Positions 1 through 7,972 of a DNA stretch of 64,000 nt are shown piece by piece. The DNA comes from Salsuginibacillus kocurii DSM 18087 (GTDB lineage: Bacteria; Bacillota; Bacilli; Bacillales; Marinococcaceae), in the NCBI RefSeq assembly GCF_000377705.1, contig NZ_KB898630.1, positions 62,001 through 126,000 of the forward strand. Direction: 5' to 3'. Under the pieces are notes generated by a model. The model was not told the origin of the DNA. It worked only from the letters and a program-made list of their open reading frames with translations, and did not search any database. Each line of letters begins with the position of its first letter. Position 1 is the stretch's first letter. Both the position numbers and the translations under genes were made by a program.

Positions 1-656
1 ACCGTTTCTGCTTCGACTGGCCGAAACGTCCCTAACCCAACATGAAGAGTAACCTGGCATAGTTGCACACCTTTTAGCTTCGCTTGGTCAAGCAACTCTT
101 CTGTAAAATGTAAGCCAGCTGTTGGCGCTGCCGCAGACCCAACATGCTTAGAAAAAACGGTCTGATACCTTTCACGGTCGCCCAGCGTTTCTTGAATATA
201 TGGCGGCAGCGGCATTTCACCAAGCTGGTCCAGCACCTCGTAAAAAATCCCGTCATAATGAAAGGTAACTTGTCTTCCTCCATGCTCCAGTATATCTGTA
301 CATTCCGCTTTTAATCGACCATCGCCAAAGGTTAAAATTGTTCCTGGTTTAATTCGCCGGGCCGGCTTGGCTAGCACTTCCCAGGAGTCTCCGTCGGTCT
401 GTTTTAAAAGAAGAAGCTCAGCTTTCCCGCCTGTCTCTTCTTTTTGCCCAAACAATCGGGCAGGCATTACCCTAGTGTCATTAATAACTAGCGCATCCCC
501 TTCATCGAGTGTCTCTAACACTTCTGGAAAAGCCCGGTGTCTCGTTTCCCCTGTTTCAGGATCTAACACAAGCAGTTTTGAGGCATCTCTTTGGGTAAGC
601 GGAGTCTGAGCAATTAATTCTTCTGGAAGTGAAAAGTCAAATTGTGAGACGTCCAT
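1..656 (-). CDS. queA: QueA, tRNA preQ1 ribosyltransferase-isomerase (partial)
   Basis: S-adenosylmethionine:tRNA ribosyltransferase-isomerase, which adds the ribosyl part of SAM to preQ1 at the wobble position of GUN-anticodon tRNAs in queuosine synthesis. Only the N-terminal ~218 residues lie in the window; the gene runs off the left edge. The start is the ATG at 654-656, and the opening [17 protein letters not shown] is typical of the family, as are the [12 protein letters not shown] and [12 protein letters not shown] motifs. It is the last gene seen of a ruvA-ruvB-DUF2905-queA minus-strand operon, as in B. subtilis relatives, where tgt normally follows. Identity is confident; completeness cannot be judged. 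Confidence 0.95.
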   Translation of the reverse strand, partial: MDVSQFDFSLPEELIAQTPLTQRDASKLLVLDPETGETRHRAFPEVLETLDEGDALVINDTRVMPARLFGQKEETGGKAELLLLKQTDGDSWEVLAKPARRIKPGTILTFGDGRLKAECTDILEHGGRQVTFHYDGIFYEVLDQLGEMPLPPYIQETLGDRERYQTVFSKHVGSAAAPTAGLHFTEELLDQAKLKGVQLCQVTLHVGLGTFRPVEAET

Positions 657-729
657 AACACTATCCCTTTCTACATACTCATCTAAGTTTTATTTTAAAC
701 GTAAAAACAACAGGAGAATGGCTCTCCTG

Positions 730-948
730 TTAACGAAAACGCCCAATCAGCATTAAGATCAATGATAACACTACACTAATAATAATTGATGTCATTAATG
801 GAAAATAAAAGGTGCTGTTTTCTCCGCGAAATAAGAAATCGCCTGGTAACTTGCCAAGAGGGAGAAACCTTCCCCCAACTTGCCACAGTAATCCAATCAA
901 AATTAATACAACGCCAATACCGATAATAATACGGGGCAGTTCTGCCAT
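730..948 (-). CDS. DUF2905 small membrane protein
   Basis: A 72-residue protein with two hydrophobic helices (about residues 5-25 and 48-68) joined by a short loop with GGRFLPLGKLPGDF, the conserved core of the DUF2905 family. Function is unknown; the family is commonly found beside ruvB and queA in Firmicutes. The start codon overlaps the ruvB stop by one base (TAATG), so translation is probably coupled to ruvB. A 72-nt gap separates it from queA. Confidence 0.85.
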   Translation of the reverse strand: MAELPRIIIGIGVVLILIGLLWQVGGRFLPLGKLPGDFLFRGENSTFYFPLMTSIIISVVLSLILMLIGRFR

Positions 949-1946
949 TATTTTGGCACCTCCAACCCGAAATGTTGATAAACATGCGGGGTTACTACCC
1001 GCCCACGCGGCGTCCGCTGTAAAAACCCAATTTGCAGCAAATAAGGTTCATACACGTCTTCAATCGTGTTTGCTTCTTCACCAATGGTTGCCGCCATGTT
1101 TTCTAACCCGACCGGTCCGCCTTTAAATTTTTCTATAATTGTTTGTAAAAGCCGGTGGTCCACATCATCCAAACCAAGCCGGTCAACTTGCAGGCGCTCC
1201 AGCGCTTCAATAGATAATTCTTCAGTTACAAATCCATTCCCTTGCACTTGGGCAAAGTCACGGACTCTTCTTAATAAACGATTCGCAATACGTGGTGTTC
1301 CGCGAGCACGGCGGGCCATTTCCAGTGCCGCTTCATCTTCCATTTCGACCCCAAGCAATTCCCCGCTTCGGTGTAAGATAGCTGACAATTCATTTTCTGT
1401 ATAATATTCAAGCCTCGACATTACCCCAAAACGATCACGCAGCGGCGAAGAAAGCATGCCAGCCCGTGTTGTAGCACCTACGAGCGTAAAGGGCGGTAAA
1501 TCAAGCCGTACCGAACGGGCAGTGGATTCTTTACCAATCACGATATCGATACAAAAGTCTTCCATGGCCGGATACAAGACTTCTTCTACCGCCCGGGGCA
1601 GTCGATGAATTTCATCAATAAACAATACATCACCAGGTTCAAGCGCAGTTAAAATGGCCGCCAAGTCTCCGGGTCGTTCAATGGCAGGACCGGAAGTGGT
1701 ACGGAGGTTGACCTTCATTTCAGAAGCAATGATCATGGCCAGCGTCGTTTTACCTAAACCAGGAGGTCCGTAAAGAAGGACGTGGTCAAGACTTTCTTCA
1801 CGCATTTTAGCTGCTTCTATAAAAACCTTCAAATTTTCTTTTACTTTTTCTTGGCCAATATACTCGGTAAAACTAAGCGGTCGAATTCCATTGTCCAGCT
1901 GTTCTTCTTCCCCGATGGACTCTTGGGTTATTAAACGATCATCCAA
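948..1946 (-). CDS. ruvB: RuvB, Holliday junction branch-migration ATPase
   Basis: AAA+ motor of the RuvABC resolvasome. Its hexameric rings pump DNA through the RuvA-bound Holliday junction during recombinational repair. At 332 residues it has the usual length. Visible motifs are Walker A GPPGLGKT (60-67), Walker B DEIH (111-114), the sensor-1 GATTRAG region and the C-terminal winged helix ending near TPRGRVVT. It lies 38 nt downstream of ruvA and overlaps the DUF2905 gene by one base. Transcription probably comes from the ruvA promoter, which carries a LexA-like box. Confidence 0.98.
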   Translation of the reverse strand: MDDRLITQESIGEEEQLDNGIRPLSFTEYIGQEKVKENLKVFIEAAKMREESLDHVLLYGPPGLGKTTLAMIIASEMKVNLRTTSGPAIERPGDLAAILTALEPGDVLFIDEIHRLPRAVEEVLYPAMEDFCIDIVIGKESTARSVRLDLPPFTLVGATTRAGMLSSPLRDRFGVMSRLEYYTENELSAILHRSGELLGVEMEDEAALEMARRARGTPRIANRLLRRVRDFAQVQGNGFVTEELSIEALERLQVDRLGLDDVDHRLLQTIIEKFKGGPVGLENMAATIGEEANTIEDVYEPYLLQIGFLQRTPRGRVVTPHVYQHFGLEVPK

Positions 1947-1984
1947 AGTGTTCAGCCTCCTTTCTTCCGCTTTTTTGCACTATA

Positions 1985-2596
1985 CTACATGTTGAGCATA
2001 AGGCGTAATGCTTTTTTTACGTACTCATCTGCATCAAGCGACTCCTTTTGCAGCTCTGGGGTGATTTTTTTTATTTCTTTCTCAGCATACCCTAAAGCTT
2101 TTAGCGCTTCATGTGCTTCAGCAAGGGCTTTATCTTCCTCAGTCGCTGAGATTTCTTCGCTCACTTGATCTTCAATTAAAGAAGAGTGTGGAAATAATGG
2201 CTCTACTTTTCCTTTTAAATCTAAAATCATTTGCCGGGCTGTTTTCTTCCCAACCCCGGGGAACTTTACAAGAAATGTCTCATTTTCCTGTTCAATGGCT
2301 TCAATAACGGCATCAGGATGGCCAGCCGCAAGTATCGCTAACGCACCTTTTGGCCCAATCCCGGACACATTAATCAACTTTTCAAACAAACTACGTTCTT
2401 CACGTGTTGGAAAGCCATACAATTGAATGGCATCCTCACGCACATGTTGATACGTAAACACTTTCATTTGCTCCCCGACATGTTTTTGAAAACTATAGGG
2501 ATTCGGACAGAGTACAAGATAGCCCACCCCTTGCACGTCAACTGTCAGACCTTCTGCACGAATATGAGCAATCTCACCTTGCAAGAACTCAATCAT
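1985..2596 (-). CDS. ruvA: RuvA, Holliday junction recognition protein
   Basis: Tetrameric protein that binds four-way junctions and loads RuvB. Its 203 residues show an N-terminal OB fold (about 1-62), tandem helix-hairpin-helix motifs (including GIGPKGALAIL and FPGVGKKTARQMI) and a C-terminal RuvB-contacting domain ending KKALRLMLNM, after a flexible acidic linker. The ATG at 2594-2596 is preferred over the TTG one codon upstream because GAGGAG is better spaced from it. First gene of the ruvA-ruvB-DUF2905-queA operon, with a candidate SOS box just upstream. Confidence 0.97.
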   Translation of the reverse strand: MIEFLQGEIAHIRAEGLTVDVQGVGYLVLCPNPYSFQKHVGEQMKVFTYQHVREDAIQLYGFPTREERSLFEKLINVSGIGPKGALAILAAGHPDAVIEAIEQENETFLVKFPGVGKKTARQMILDLKGKVEPLFPHSSLIEDQVSEEISATEEDKALAEAHEALKALGYAEKEIKKITPELQKESLDADEYVKKALRLMLNM

Positions 2597-2615
2597 CAAA
2601 TCTCCTCTTTCAACA

Positions 2616-2629
2616 CGAACATATATTCA
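2616..2629 (-). promoter_or_regulatory. Candidate LexA (DinR) SOS box upstream of ruvA
   Basis: Read on the minus strand the site is TGAATATATGTTCG, close to the Bacillus SOS box CGAAC-N4-GTTCG with one half-site degenerate. It lies 20 nt upstream of the ruvA start and just downstream of an AT-rich -10-like TATTAT. B. subtilis ruvAB is known to be in the LexA regulon, which supports the call; actual binding is inferred. Confidence 0.6.
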
Positions 2630-2797
2630 TCATTTATAATAGCAAACTTTGGGTTATTAGAAAAATACAATTCGCCGTTGAGGAGTTCTCTAGGTAATTA
2701 CTTGCACATCTTTCATAAAACGATGCAATGTTACTCTCCTTATACGCCCACTTGGACTTGTTTCTAGAAGAACTGTTTTTATACATCCAATCATAAG

Positions 2798-2828
2798 AAA
2801 CAGTCCATCAGTATAAGACGGACTGTCA
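2798..2828 (-). terminator. Hairpin downstream of bofC
   Basis: A 7-bp inverted repeat (ACAGTCC/GGACTGT, loop 13 nt) lies 27 nt past the bofC stop and is followed on the minus strand by a short T-rich run (TTTCTT). It is a modest candidate for a rho-independent terminator separating bofC from ruvA. Confidence 0.45.
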
Positions 2829-2854
2829 GGAGAGCATAAGCTATTGCAATAATC

Positions 2855-3394
2855 TTATTGTTTTAGTTGTTGGAATTGATTGATATACTGCTCAAACTCC
2901 TCCACGTGAGCTACCCGCAAGCCTGCTCGAAGTTCAGCACGCTCCGCTGTCGTCAATTCTTCAAGCCGCAAAGAAAAGAATGTATTAAGAATATTTCCTT
3001 GTTCTGGCATGCCTTGATATAAATGAAGAGTCCCATCTTCATCAATGCCTAAATATCCATTTTCCCGAGCAGCTGGTGACAACTGATTAATTTCACGGGT
3101 GAAGAGCATTTCTCCGTCAGTCTGCGTATCTAATGTCCAATCTTCATACTGTGCCCAAAAATCGTCCGGGGACCAAATGGTTTCATTTGATACATTCTCT
3201 TCTGTAACTCCGTCAATATATGTTTGCGCAGTAACGACTTCGACTGTTTTAGCACCATAATCTTCAGGTGTGTACGTTTCGACGTAATCTTCTTCAGGTT
3301 CATTCGCATCTTCAGGCCAAGTGATCGAAAGAAAGATAACAATACCAGCTACCACACAGAGAATCGAGAGGATGGTTAACCGCGCTGTGTTCAT
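2855..3394 (-). CDS. bofC: BofC, bypass-of-forespore-C sporulation protein
   Basis: Forespore-made protein that in B. subtilis is exported to the intermembrane space and restrains SpoIVB protease signalling to pro-sigma-K processing. The 179-residue product has an N-terminal membrane segment (about 7-25), an acidic linker and the BofC C-terminal domain (ISWLSPAARENGYLGIDEDG-like region, with GTLHLYQGMPEQ). A good ribosome binding site (GGGAGTGA) precedes the ATG at 3394. A candidate sigma-F/G promoter lies 25-54 nt upstream. The position between yebC and ruvA matches the B. subtilis order. Confidence 0.88.
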   Translation of the reverse strand: MNTARLTILSILCVVAGIVIFLSITWPEDANEPEEDYVETYTPEDYGAKTVEVVTAQTYIDGVTEENVSNETIWSPDDFWAQYEDWTLDTQTDGEMLFTREINQLSPAARENGYLGIDEDGTLHLYQGMPEQGNILNTFFSLRLEELTTAERAELRAGLRVAHVEEFEQYINQFQQLKQ

Positions 3395-3418
3395 ACTCTT
3401 TCACTCCCTTTCAATAGG

Positions 3419-3448
3419 AAGTATCTCCCACTTATGGAGTAGATATGC
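3419..3448 (-). promoter_or_regulatory. Candidate forespore (sigma-F/sigma-G) promoter of bofC
   Basis: On the minus strand GCATA (3444-3448) is followed after 15 nt by GGAGATACTT (3419-3428). This fits the sigma-F consensus GYWTA-N15-GGnnAnAnTW almost exactly; sigma-G recognises a related sequence. The predicted start lies just ahead of the bofC ribosome binding site. The B. subtilis bofC gene is forespore-expressed. Confidence 0.6.
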
Positions 3449-3491
3449 ACAACGCTTCTCTACACATCGCTTCATTCCACTCTGCTTTTTT

Positions 3492-3740
3492 GGCTCTGTT
3501 AGAGGAAGCATTGATTTTTCACTAATGATAAGTGAAGCAAAAGGGGCGAAACCCCTGCCGGAAAAGCCGGTCAAGGCAGACCTCGCAGGTGCCAGACGTC
3601 AAGGGAGATCTTATTACTACGCCAACAACCAAGAAAAGTCGGCGACCTCAATCGAAAAGAGGAACCCGTGGTTGCCTTTTGCCAACGGTGAAATCGAGCA
3701 GCCTGAAACGAACGCATCAAGAACGTTTCATAGAAACTTT
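3492..3740. other. GC-rich, hairpin-rich intergenic region of unknown nature
   Basis: The 349-nt gap between yebC and bofC holds a block that is more GC-rich than its flanks and dense in small hairpins on the plus strand: TTCACT/AGTGAA (about 3517-3537), GGGG-CGAAA-CCCC (about 3543), CCGG-AAAAG-CCGG, GGCA...TGCC around CCT-CGC-AGG (about 3574-3592), CCTC/GAGG, and GTTTC-ATA-GAAAC followed by a T-run near 3726-3743. Its left edge carries GGCTCTGTTAGAG (3492-3504), a motif shared with gaps at 28677 and 53506. Frames that stay open here lack ribosome binding sites. It could be a dispersed repeat remnant or a structured RNA; neither is established. Confidence 0.4.
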
Positions 3741-3743
3741 TAT

Positions 3744-4502
3744 TTACCCTATAGTTAAATGTTGAATCTGCTCCTCGGTGATATCAAAATTGTGATAGAC
3801 GTTTTGAACATCATCATTATCTTCTAATTGATCAATCAGTTTCATCATATTAGTTGCATCCTCATCACTTAATGTAGTACGTGTTTGAGGAATCATCGAT
3901 ACTTCTGCACTCGAAAATACATGCCCTTTTTGTTCAAGTTCATGTTTTACATCCTCAAAGTGAGCTGCATCTGTATAAATAATAAAGCGTTCTTCGTCAT
4001 ACTCAAATTCTTCTGCTCCTGCTTCAATAGCTTCGAGCATCATATCATCTTCGGAGATAGTAGTATCATCACGGTTCATCTCAAGGTAGCCTTTATGATC
4101 AAACATAAAAGCTACACAGCCATCTTCCCCCATATTGCCACCATTTTTATTAAAAGCTAGTCTTACCTCTGCTACGGTTCGATTCTTATTTTCTGTTAGT
4201 GCTTGCACCATAACTGCAGCACCGCCCGGACCGTATCCTTCATAGGTTAATTCTTCATAGGTGAGACCGTCTTGATCTCCTTTTGCCTTTTTAATGGTAC
4301 GTTCAATATTATCATTTGGCATATTCGCTGCCCGAGCTTTACTCAATGCTAGGCGCAACCGCAAGTTTGTAGAAGGATCATCACCGCCGTTGCGCACAGC
4401 CGCAAAAATCTCTTTCGAATACTTGGTAAACATCTTCGCACGCTTATTATCCTGCGCCTCTTTCCTACGTTTGATGTTATTCCATTTTGAATGACCGGCC
4501 AT
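3744..4502 (-). CDS. yebC: YebC/PmpR-family protein
   Basis: Member of the TACO1/YebC family: known as DNA-binding regulators in some bacteria, with more recent work linking members to translation of difficult proline motifs. The 252-residue product opens MAGHSKWNNIKRRK, the family signature, and keeps GPGGAAVMVQALTENKNRT and the acidic third domain. It is slightly longer than the usual ~240 residues. It lies 35 nt downstream of the zinc-ribbon microgene and is probably co-transcribed with it. The ribosome binding site is GGAGGGG. Confidence 0.93.
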   Translation of the reverse strand: MAGHSKWNNIKRRKEAQDNKRAKMFTKYSKEIFAAVRNGGDDPSTNLRLRLALSKARAANMPNDNIERTIKKAKGDQDGLTYEELTYEGYGPGGAAVMVQALTENKNRTVAEVRLAFNKNGGNMGEDGCVAFMFDHKGYLEMNRDDTTISEDDMMLEAIEAGAEEFEYDEERFIIYTDAAHFEDVKHELEQKGHVFSSAEVSMIPQTRTTLSDEDATNMMKLIDQLEDNDDVQNVYHNFDITEEQIQHLTIG

Positions 4503-4537
4503 TTACATCCCCTCCTTACGTATCTACCGCTTCTAAT

Positions 4538-4699
4538 CTAATTTTTAGGAAGACCGCGTCGTTCAGCGTAAGGCACACAAAGGTGGCACACAAAAACCGT
4601 CTTTCCAGAGGTATCTTTATATTGCTGCATCGTTCCAGTAGTTTTTTTACAAAAATGGCAGGACTTAGTGCGAAAGAGTTGACGGATTTGCTTTAACAT
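4538..4699 (-). CDS. Small zinc-ribbon protein upstream of yebC
   Basis: A 53-residue reading frame starting at the ATG at 4697-4699, preceded by a strong GGAGGTGA ribosome binding site. The protein is basic at its N-terminus (MLKQIRQLFRTK) and has two CxxC pairs: C14-H-F-C17 and C38-H-L-C41, spaced as in a treble-clef or zinc-ribbon fold. No family was recognised with certainty. A TGn-extended -10 (TATAAT) lies 27-35 nt upstream, and yebC follows after 35 nt, suggesting a two-gene operon. Metal binding and any RNA- or ribosome-related role are inference from the cysteine pattern and basic character. Confidence 0.75.
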   Translation of the reverse strand: MLKQIRQLFRTKSCHFCKKTTGTMQQYKDTSGKTVFVCHLCVPYAERRGLPKN

Positions 4700-4725
4700 A
4701 GCTGTCACCTCCACTAGACGTATGT

Positions 4726-4734
4726 ATTATATCA
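4726..4734 (-). promoter_or_regulatory. Extended -10 promoter of the zinc-ribbon gene and yebC
   Basis: On the minus strand TGATATAAT forms an extended -10 element. A TTGTCG lies 19 nt further upstream, a slightly long spacing. It is the only good promoter-like sequence before the zinc-ribbon gene. Confidence 0.5.
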
Positions 4735-4822
4735 TGGAATATATACCAGCCGACAAGCTATAATCCGTCAAGGGAATAACCATCACTTCCCTAGCCTCTA
4801 CCTGAAAAAATTAATATAAGAA

Positions 4823-4849
4823 AGAGGCTGCCATAAAGAGACAGCCTCT
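4823..4849 (-). terminator. Rho-independent terminator of coxA
   Basis: Inverted repeat AGAGGCTG/CAGCCTCT (8 bp, 11-nt loop) located 22 nt past the coxA stop and followed on the minus strand by TTCTTATA. It separates the spore genes from the zinc-ribbon/yebC unit. Confidence 0.65.
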
Positions 4850-4870
4850 AAAAAAACTGAGAGTTTATAG

Positions 4871-5665
4871 TTAGTCCCGAGTTTGTTCAAACGGACGTTG
4901 AGCAGCATCAGCGAGATCATCAATCATTTCGTTAAACGTGGCTCCCACTTCGTCAAAAGCAGCACCAGCTTCAAGCTGATGGTCCATTTCGCGAAGTTGG
5001 TCGTATTGGCTGTCATCGGTTACTACATATACTTCTTTATCCTCTTCAAACGCTTCCTCAGCCTCTCGCTCTACTTTACGTTCAAGATTTTCTGAGGCAT
5101 CATCGTCAGCGTCAATACCAATCAACACTTCATCTTCATGGACAATTACACGAGCATCATTAACATCATCAATTTCCTCTACATAATCAACGATGTCTGA
5201 GGCAATTTTCCGGTCATTCCCATAATCATCGTCCCCGTTGCCATTGCCGTTGCCATTGCCGTTAAAGGTTCCCTCGTCTCCAACCATTCGAGGACGGTCA
5301 CCAGTTTGACCTTGGACATTTCCCCCTTGGCGAGTTTCGTTAGGTGTTAACCCTTCTCCGGTTTGGCCAGGCATCATGCCTTGGTTCCGATGATGTTGAG
5401 CTGTTGGCCGTTGTTGCCCTTGCCCAGTAGTACCTCTTAGTCCTTGCCCACGGTTTCGGTCATCTACAGTAAACATGTCTGTGACAGGACCCTCACCTCG
5501 GTAACGGTTTTGTCCTGTAGTCGGAGCCTGCTCTTGACCCCCACCATCATTTGCCATATATCGCATATCTCCTGTAGCGCCATCATCACCGTCTACACCA
5601 CAGCCACCAATCAGTCCCGCACAAAGAACCGTAGTTGCTGCAGCGGAAAGTGCCATCTTTTTCAT
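4871..5665 (-). CDS. coxA: CoxA / YhcN-YlaJ family sporulation lipoprotein
   Basis: 264-residue predicted lipoprotein with a signal peptide and lipobox LIGGC (Cys22). The middle is low complexity: Gly/Gln/Asn-rich with a run of alternating Asn-Gly around residues 134-144. The C-terminal half (about 150-235) matches the YhcN/YlaJ spore lipoprotein domain (KIASDIVDYVEEIDDVNDARVIV region), which resembles a BON-like fold. Position next to safA and yebC corresponds to B. subtilis coxA (yrbB), a spore cortex-associated protein. A strong GGAGGTTAAATAA leader precedes the start. The symbol is by position and domain. Confidence 0.8.
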   Translation of the reverse strand: MKKMALSAAATTVLCAGLIGGCGVDGDDGATGDMRYMANDGGGQEQAPTTGQNRYRGEGPVTDMFTVDDRNRGQGLRGTTGQGQQRPTAQHHRNQGMMPGQTGEGLTPNETRQGGNVQGQTGDRPRMVGDEGTFNGNGNGNGNGDDDYGNDRKIASDIVDYVEEIDDVNDARVIVHEDEVLIGIDADDDASENLERKVEREAEEAFEEDKEVYVVTDDSQYDQLREMDHQLEAGAAFDEVGATFNEMIDDLADAAQRPFEQTRD

Positions 5666-5748
5666 TTATTTAACCTCCTTTCACCCATTAGGATAAGGAA
5701 AGGAGGTCATTTTTACACTGTTAGTTCAAACCATAACTTCCATAATGA

Positions 5749-6729
5749 TTAAACATCCTCTTCATCGCTTTCATCATAATTATTATATTGACGTTCATTA
5801 AAGTTATTATCAGGCCACTCATTTGGAGGCATCTCTCCATAAGGTGCTATATGATAAGGAATCGTCGGATATGGTGATTCTGGATAACCGTTCATTTCTG
5901 GCATTTGATTGGGATGCATTGGCATGTCATTATTATTGGCATCATAATTAAAATTATTTTCATGCATCATAGGCATAGGCTGTTGCATATATGGATGCAT
6001 TTGCGGGTGCATTTGTGGGTGCATTTGGTGCATGTGCGGATGCATTGGAGCAGGCATGCCATAATGCATTTGAGGCCCCATCATTGGCTGCTGCATAAAC
6101 TGACCATGCATCGGAGCAGATGGCGCACACCCAGGCATAATAGGTGTCACTGGCACACAATGCTTTAACTTTGGTGGAGGGCATGGCTTTTTGGGTTTAA
6201 GCGGCTTTTTTGGTTTTTTCGGCATCGGTGGCGGTGGGGCCGGAGCCATTGGTTCTTTCACTGGCTTCTTTGGCGGGGTTGGTTTTACAACTGGTTTCTT
6301 TTCTTTAACTGGCTTTTTCTTTGGAGGTTCTGGCTTTTTTGGTTGTTTAGGTTTCGGTTTGTGAAAATGAACATTTAACTGCTGCTGTTGTTGAACAGGG
6401 TGGGTATAATGCATATGCACTGGTGGCATTTGCACAGTCGGCATTTTGATTTCTGGTTTTGGCGCTGGCTTCTTTTTAGGTTCTGGTTTTTTTGCTGGTG
6501 GTTTTGGTGGTGGAGCAGGTTTCTTTTTCTCTTTCACTGGTTGTTCTTTTACTGGCTGTTCTTTTTTTGCCTGCACTTCCTTGCCTGGAATTTTGATTTT
6601 CATACCAGGCATAATCATATCTGGGTTCGCCAAATGTGTATTTGCCTGTTTGAGCGACTCAAATTCCACACCGTAGGATTTTGCTAATTTCCATAGCGTA
6701 TCACCCTTTTGGACGATATGAATTTTCAC
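5749..6729 (-). CDS. safA: SafA, LysM spore coat morphogenetic protein
   Basis: Inner-coat morphogen anchored to the cortex interface by its LysM domain. The 326-residue product has one N-terminal LysM (residues 1-49, with IVQKGDTLWKLAKSYGV and MIMPGMKIKIPG), then a long Lys/Pro-rich segment (about 55-195) made of KKP-type repeats, then a Met/His/Pro/Gln-rich segment (about 205-275) and an acidic Asn/Tyr-rich tail. The start is GTG with the ribosome binding site AAGGAGG. Only the LysM and the overall plan are conserved with B. subtilis SafA; the low-complexity tail diverges. It is upstream of coxA, in the expected order. Confidence 0.88.
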   Translation of the reverse strand: MKIHIVQKGDTLWKLAKSYGVEFESLKQANTHLANPDMIMPGMKIKIPGKEVQAKKEQPVKEQPVKEKKKPAPPPKPPAKKPEPKKKPAPKPEIKMPTVQMPPVHMHYTHPVQQQQQLNVHFHKPKPKQPKKPEPPKKKPVKEKKPVVKPTPPKKPVKEPMAPAPPPPMPKKPKKPLKPKKPCPPPKLKHCVPVTPIMPGCAPSAPMHGQFMQQPMMGPQMHYGMPAPMHPHMHQMHPQMHPQMHPYMQQPMPMMHENNFNYDANNNDMPMHPNQMPEMNGYPESPYPTIPYHIAPYGEMPPNEWPDNNFNERQYNNYDESDEEDV

Positions 6730-6861
6730 GGGCTTTTCCTCCTTATCGTTCTCAGCTCGTTCTGTGTTCAGCCTATGCAGTCAACCTGGCCCGTATGAAC
6801 GATTTTGCTGAAAGGAAGGCGAGAGCCAGCCCGCGCAAGAAGAACAGTTTCTTTTGGTGTC

Positions 6862-7968
6862 TCACGCTCGAACAAGCATGCGGTCTAATGCTTTCTTTGC
6901 CATGTAAGCTGTTTCATCTTTCACTTTAATCTTATGGTGTATATGTTGCTTTCTAATTTCACCTAAACTCCAAGCTAAATGAGGAAGATCAATTCGATTC
7001 ATCGTTAAACACGGACACATGTTAGGGTTCAAAGAAATGATGGAGCGGTCTGGATATTCTTTTATTAATCGATTTACTAAATTCATCTCCGTACCAATCG
7101 CCCATTTGCTCTCAGGCTTAGCATTATCAATCGCATCAATAATAGCTTTTGTGGAGCCTTTGTAATCAGCCGCTTGCACTACTTCCCATGTGCACTCAGG
7201 GTGAACAATGATTCTCCGGTCCGGCTCTTCTGTACGTATCGTTTCTATATTATCCATTGTGAATTTTTCATGGACGCTGCAATGACCTTTCCAAAGAATG
7301 ATTCGAATTTGGTTAATCGGCCCCTCTGTTAAAAGAGTTTCTGAAATAGGGTCCCATACTGCCATTTCCTCTAAGGCGATCCCGAGATCATAAGCTGTAT
7401 TACGCCCTAAATGCTGGTCTGGCAAAAATAACAGACGTTCCTTTTTATCGAGAGCCCATTTCACCATCTTGGCTGCATTTGAAGAGGTCACCGTCGCCCC
7501 TCCTCTTTTCCCGCAAAATGCTTTAATCTCTGCTGTTGAATTCACATAAGTGATCGGCAGAATGGTATCACCAAAATAGTCATTCAGCTTTTCCCAGGCA
7601 CGTTCAGTTTGATGAATGTCGGCCATATCGGCCATAGAACAACCAGCACGCAAATCAGGCAAAATCACATGCTGATGATCTTCAGTTAATATGTCGGCAG
7701 TTTCAGCCATAAAATGCACACCGCAAAACACAATCCACTTCGCCTCTTTCCGCCGTTCTGCTGCTTGAGCAAGCTGCAGCGAATCACCTCTGTCATCACA
7801 AAATTGTATTACTTCATCTTTTTGGTAATGATGACCCGGCATGTACAACTTTGTTCCCAGTTCTGCTTTGATTTCTGTTACATAGTCACAGAGCTCCTCT
7901 TCGCTCATCGTTCGAAAGTGCTCAGGGAGCGCAGTTTGTTTTTTAAAAATTTCCATAATACTCATCAT
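6862..7968 (-). CDS. nadA: NadA, quinolinate synthase
   Basis: Condenses iminoaspartate with dihydroxyacetone phosphate to quinolinate, using an oxygen-sensitive [4Fe-4S] cluster. At 368 residues it has the usual Bacillus length. Cysteines C110 (RAGCSMAD), C230 (KGHCSVH) and C320 (NMCPC) sit at the positions expected for cluster ligands, and [10 protein letters not shown] and [11 protein letters not shown] are family motifs. Last gene of nadB-nadC-nadA: it starts 4 nt after the nadC stop. The whole operon probably answers to NadR through the site near 10406. Confidence 0.97.
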   Translation of the reverse strand: MMSIMEIFKKQTALPEHFRTMSEEELCDYVTEIKAELGTKLYMPGHHYQKDEVIQFCDDRGDSLQLAQAAERRKEAKWIVFCGVHFMAETADILTEDHQHVILPDLRAGCSMADMADIHQTERAWEKLNDYFGDTILPITYVNSTAEIKAFCGKRGGATVTSSNAAKMVKWALDKKERLLFLPDQHLGRNTAYDLGIALEEMAVWDPISETLLTEGPINQIRIILWKGHCSVHEKFTMDNIETIRTEEPDRRIIVHPECTWEVVQAADYKGSTKAIIDAIDNAKPESKWAIGTEMNLVNRLIKEYPDRSIISLNPNMCPCLTMNRIDLPHLAWSLGEIRKQHIHHKIKVKDETAYMAKKALDRMLVRA

Positions 7969-7972
7969 TTCA

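Noticed and set aside
3321-3758. 145-codon plus-strand open frame overlapping the bofC start and the yebC-bofC gap
   Set aside because: No ribosome binding site, overlaps bofC antisense and its composition follows the GC-rich hairpin block; not supported as coding.
5905-6168. Long plus-strand open frames opposite safA
   Set aside because: They are mirror frames of the low-complexity His/Met and Lys/Pro coding regions, with no start signals.
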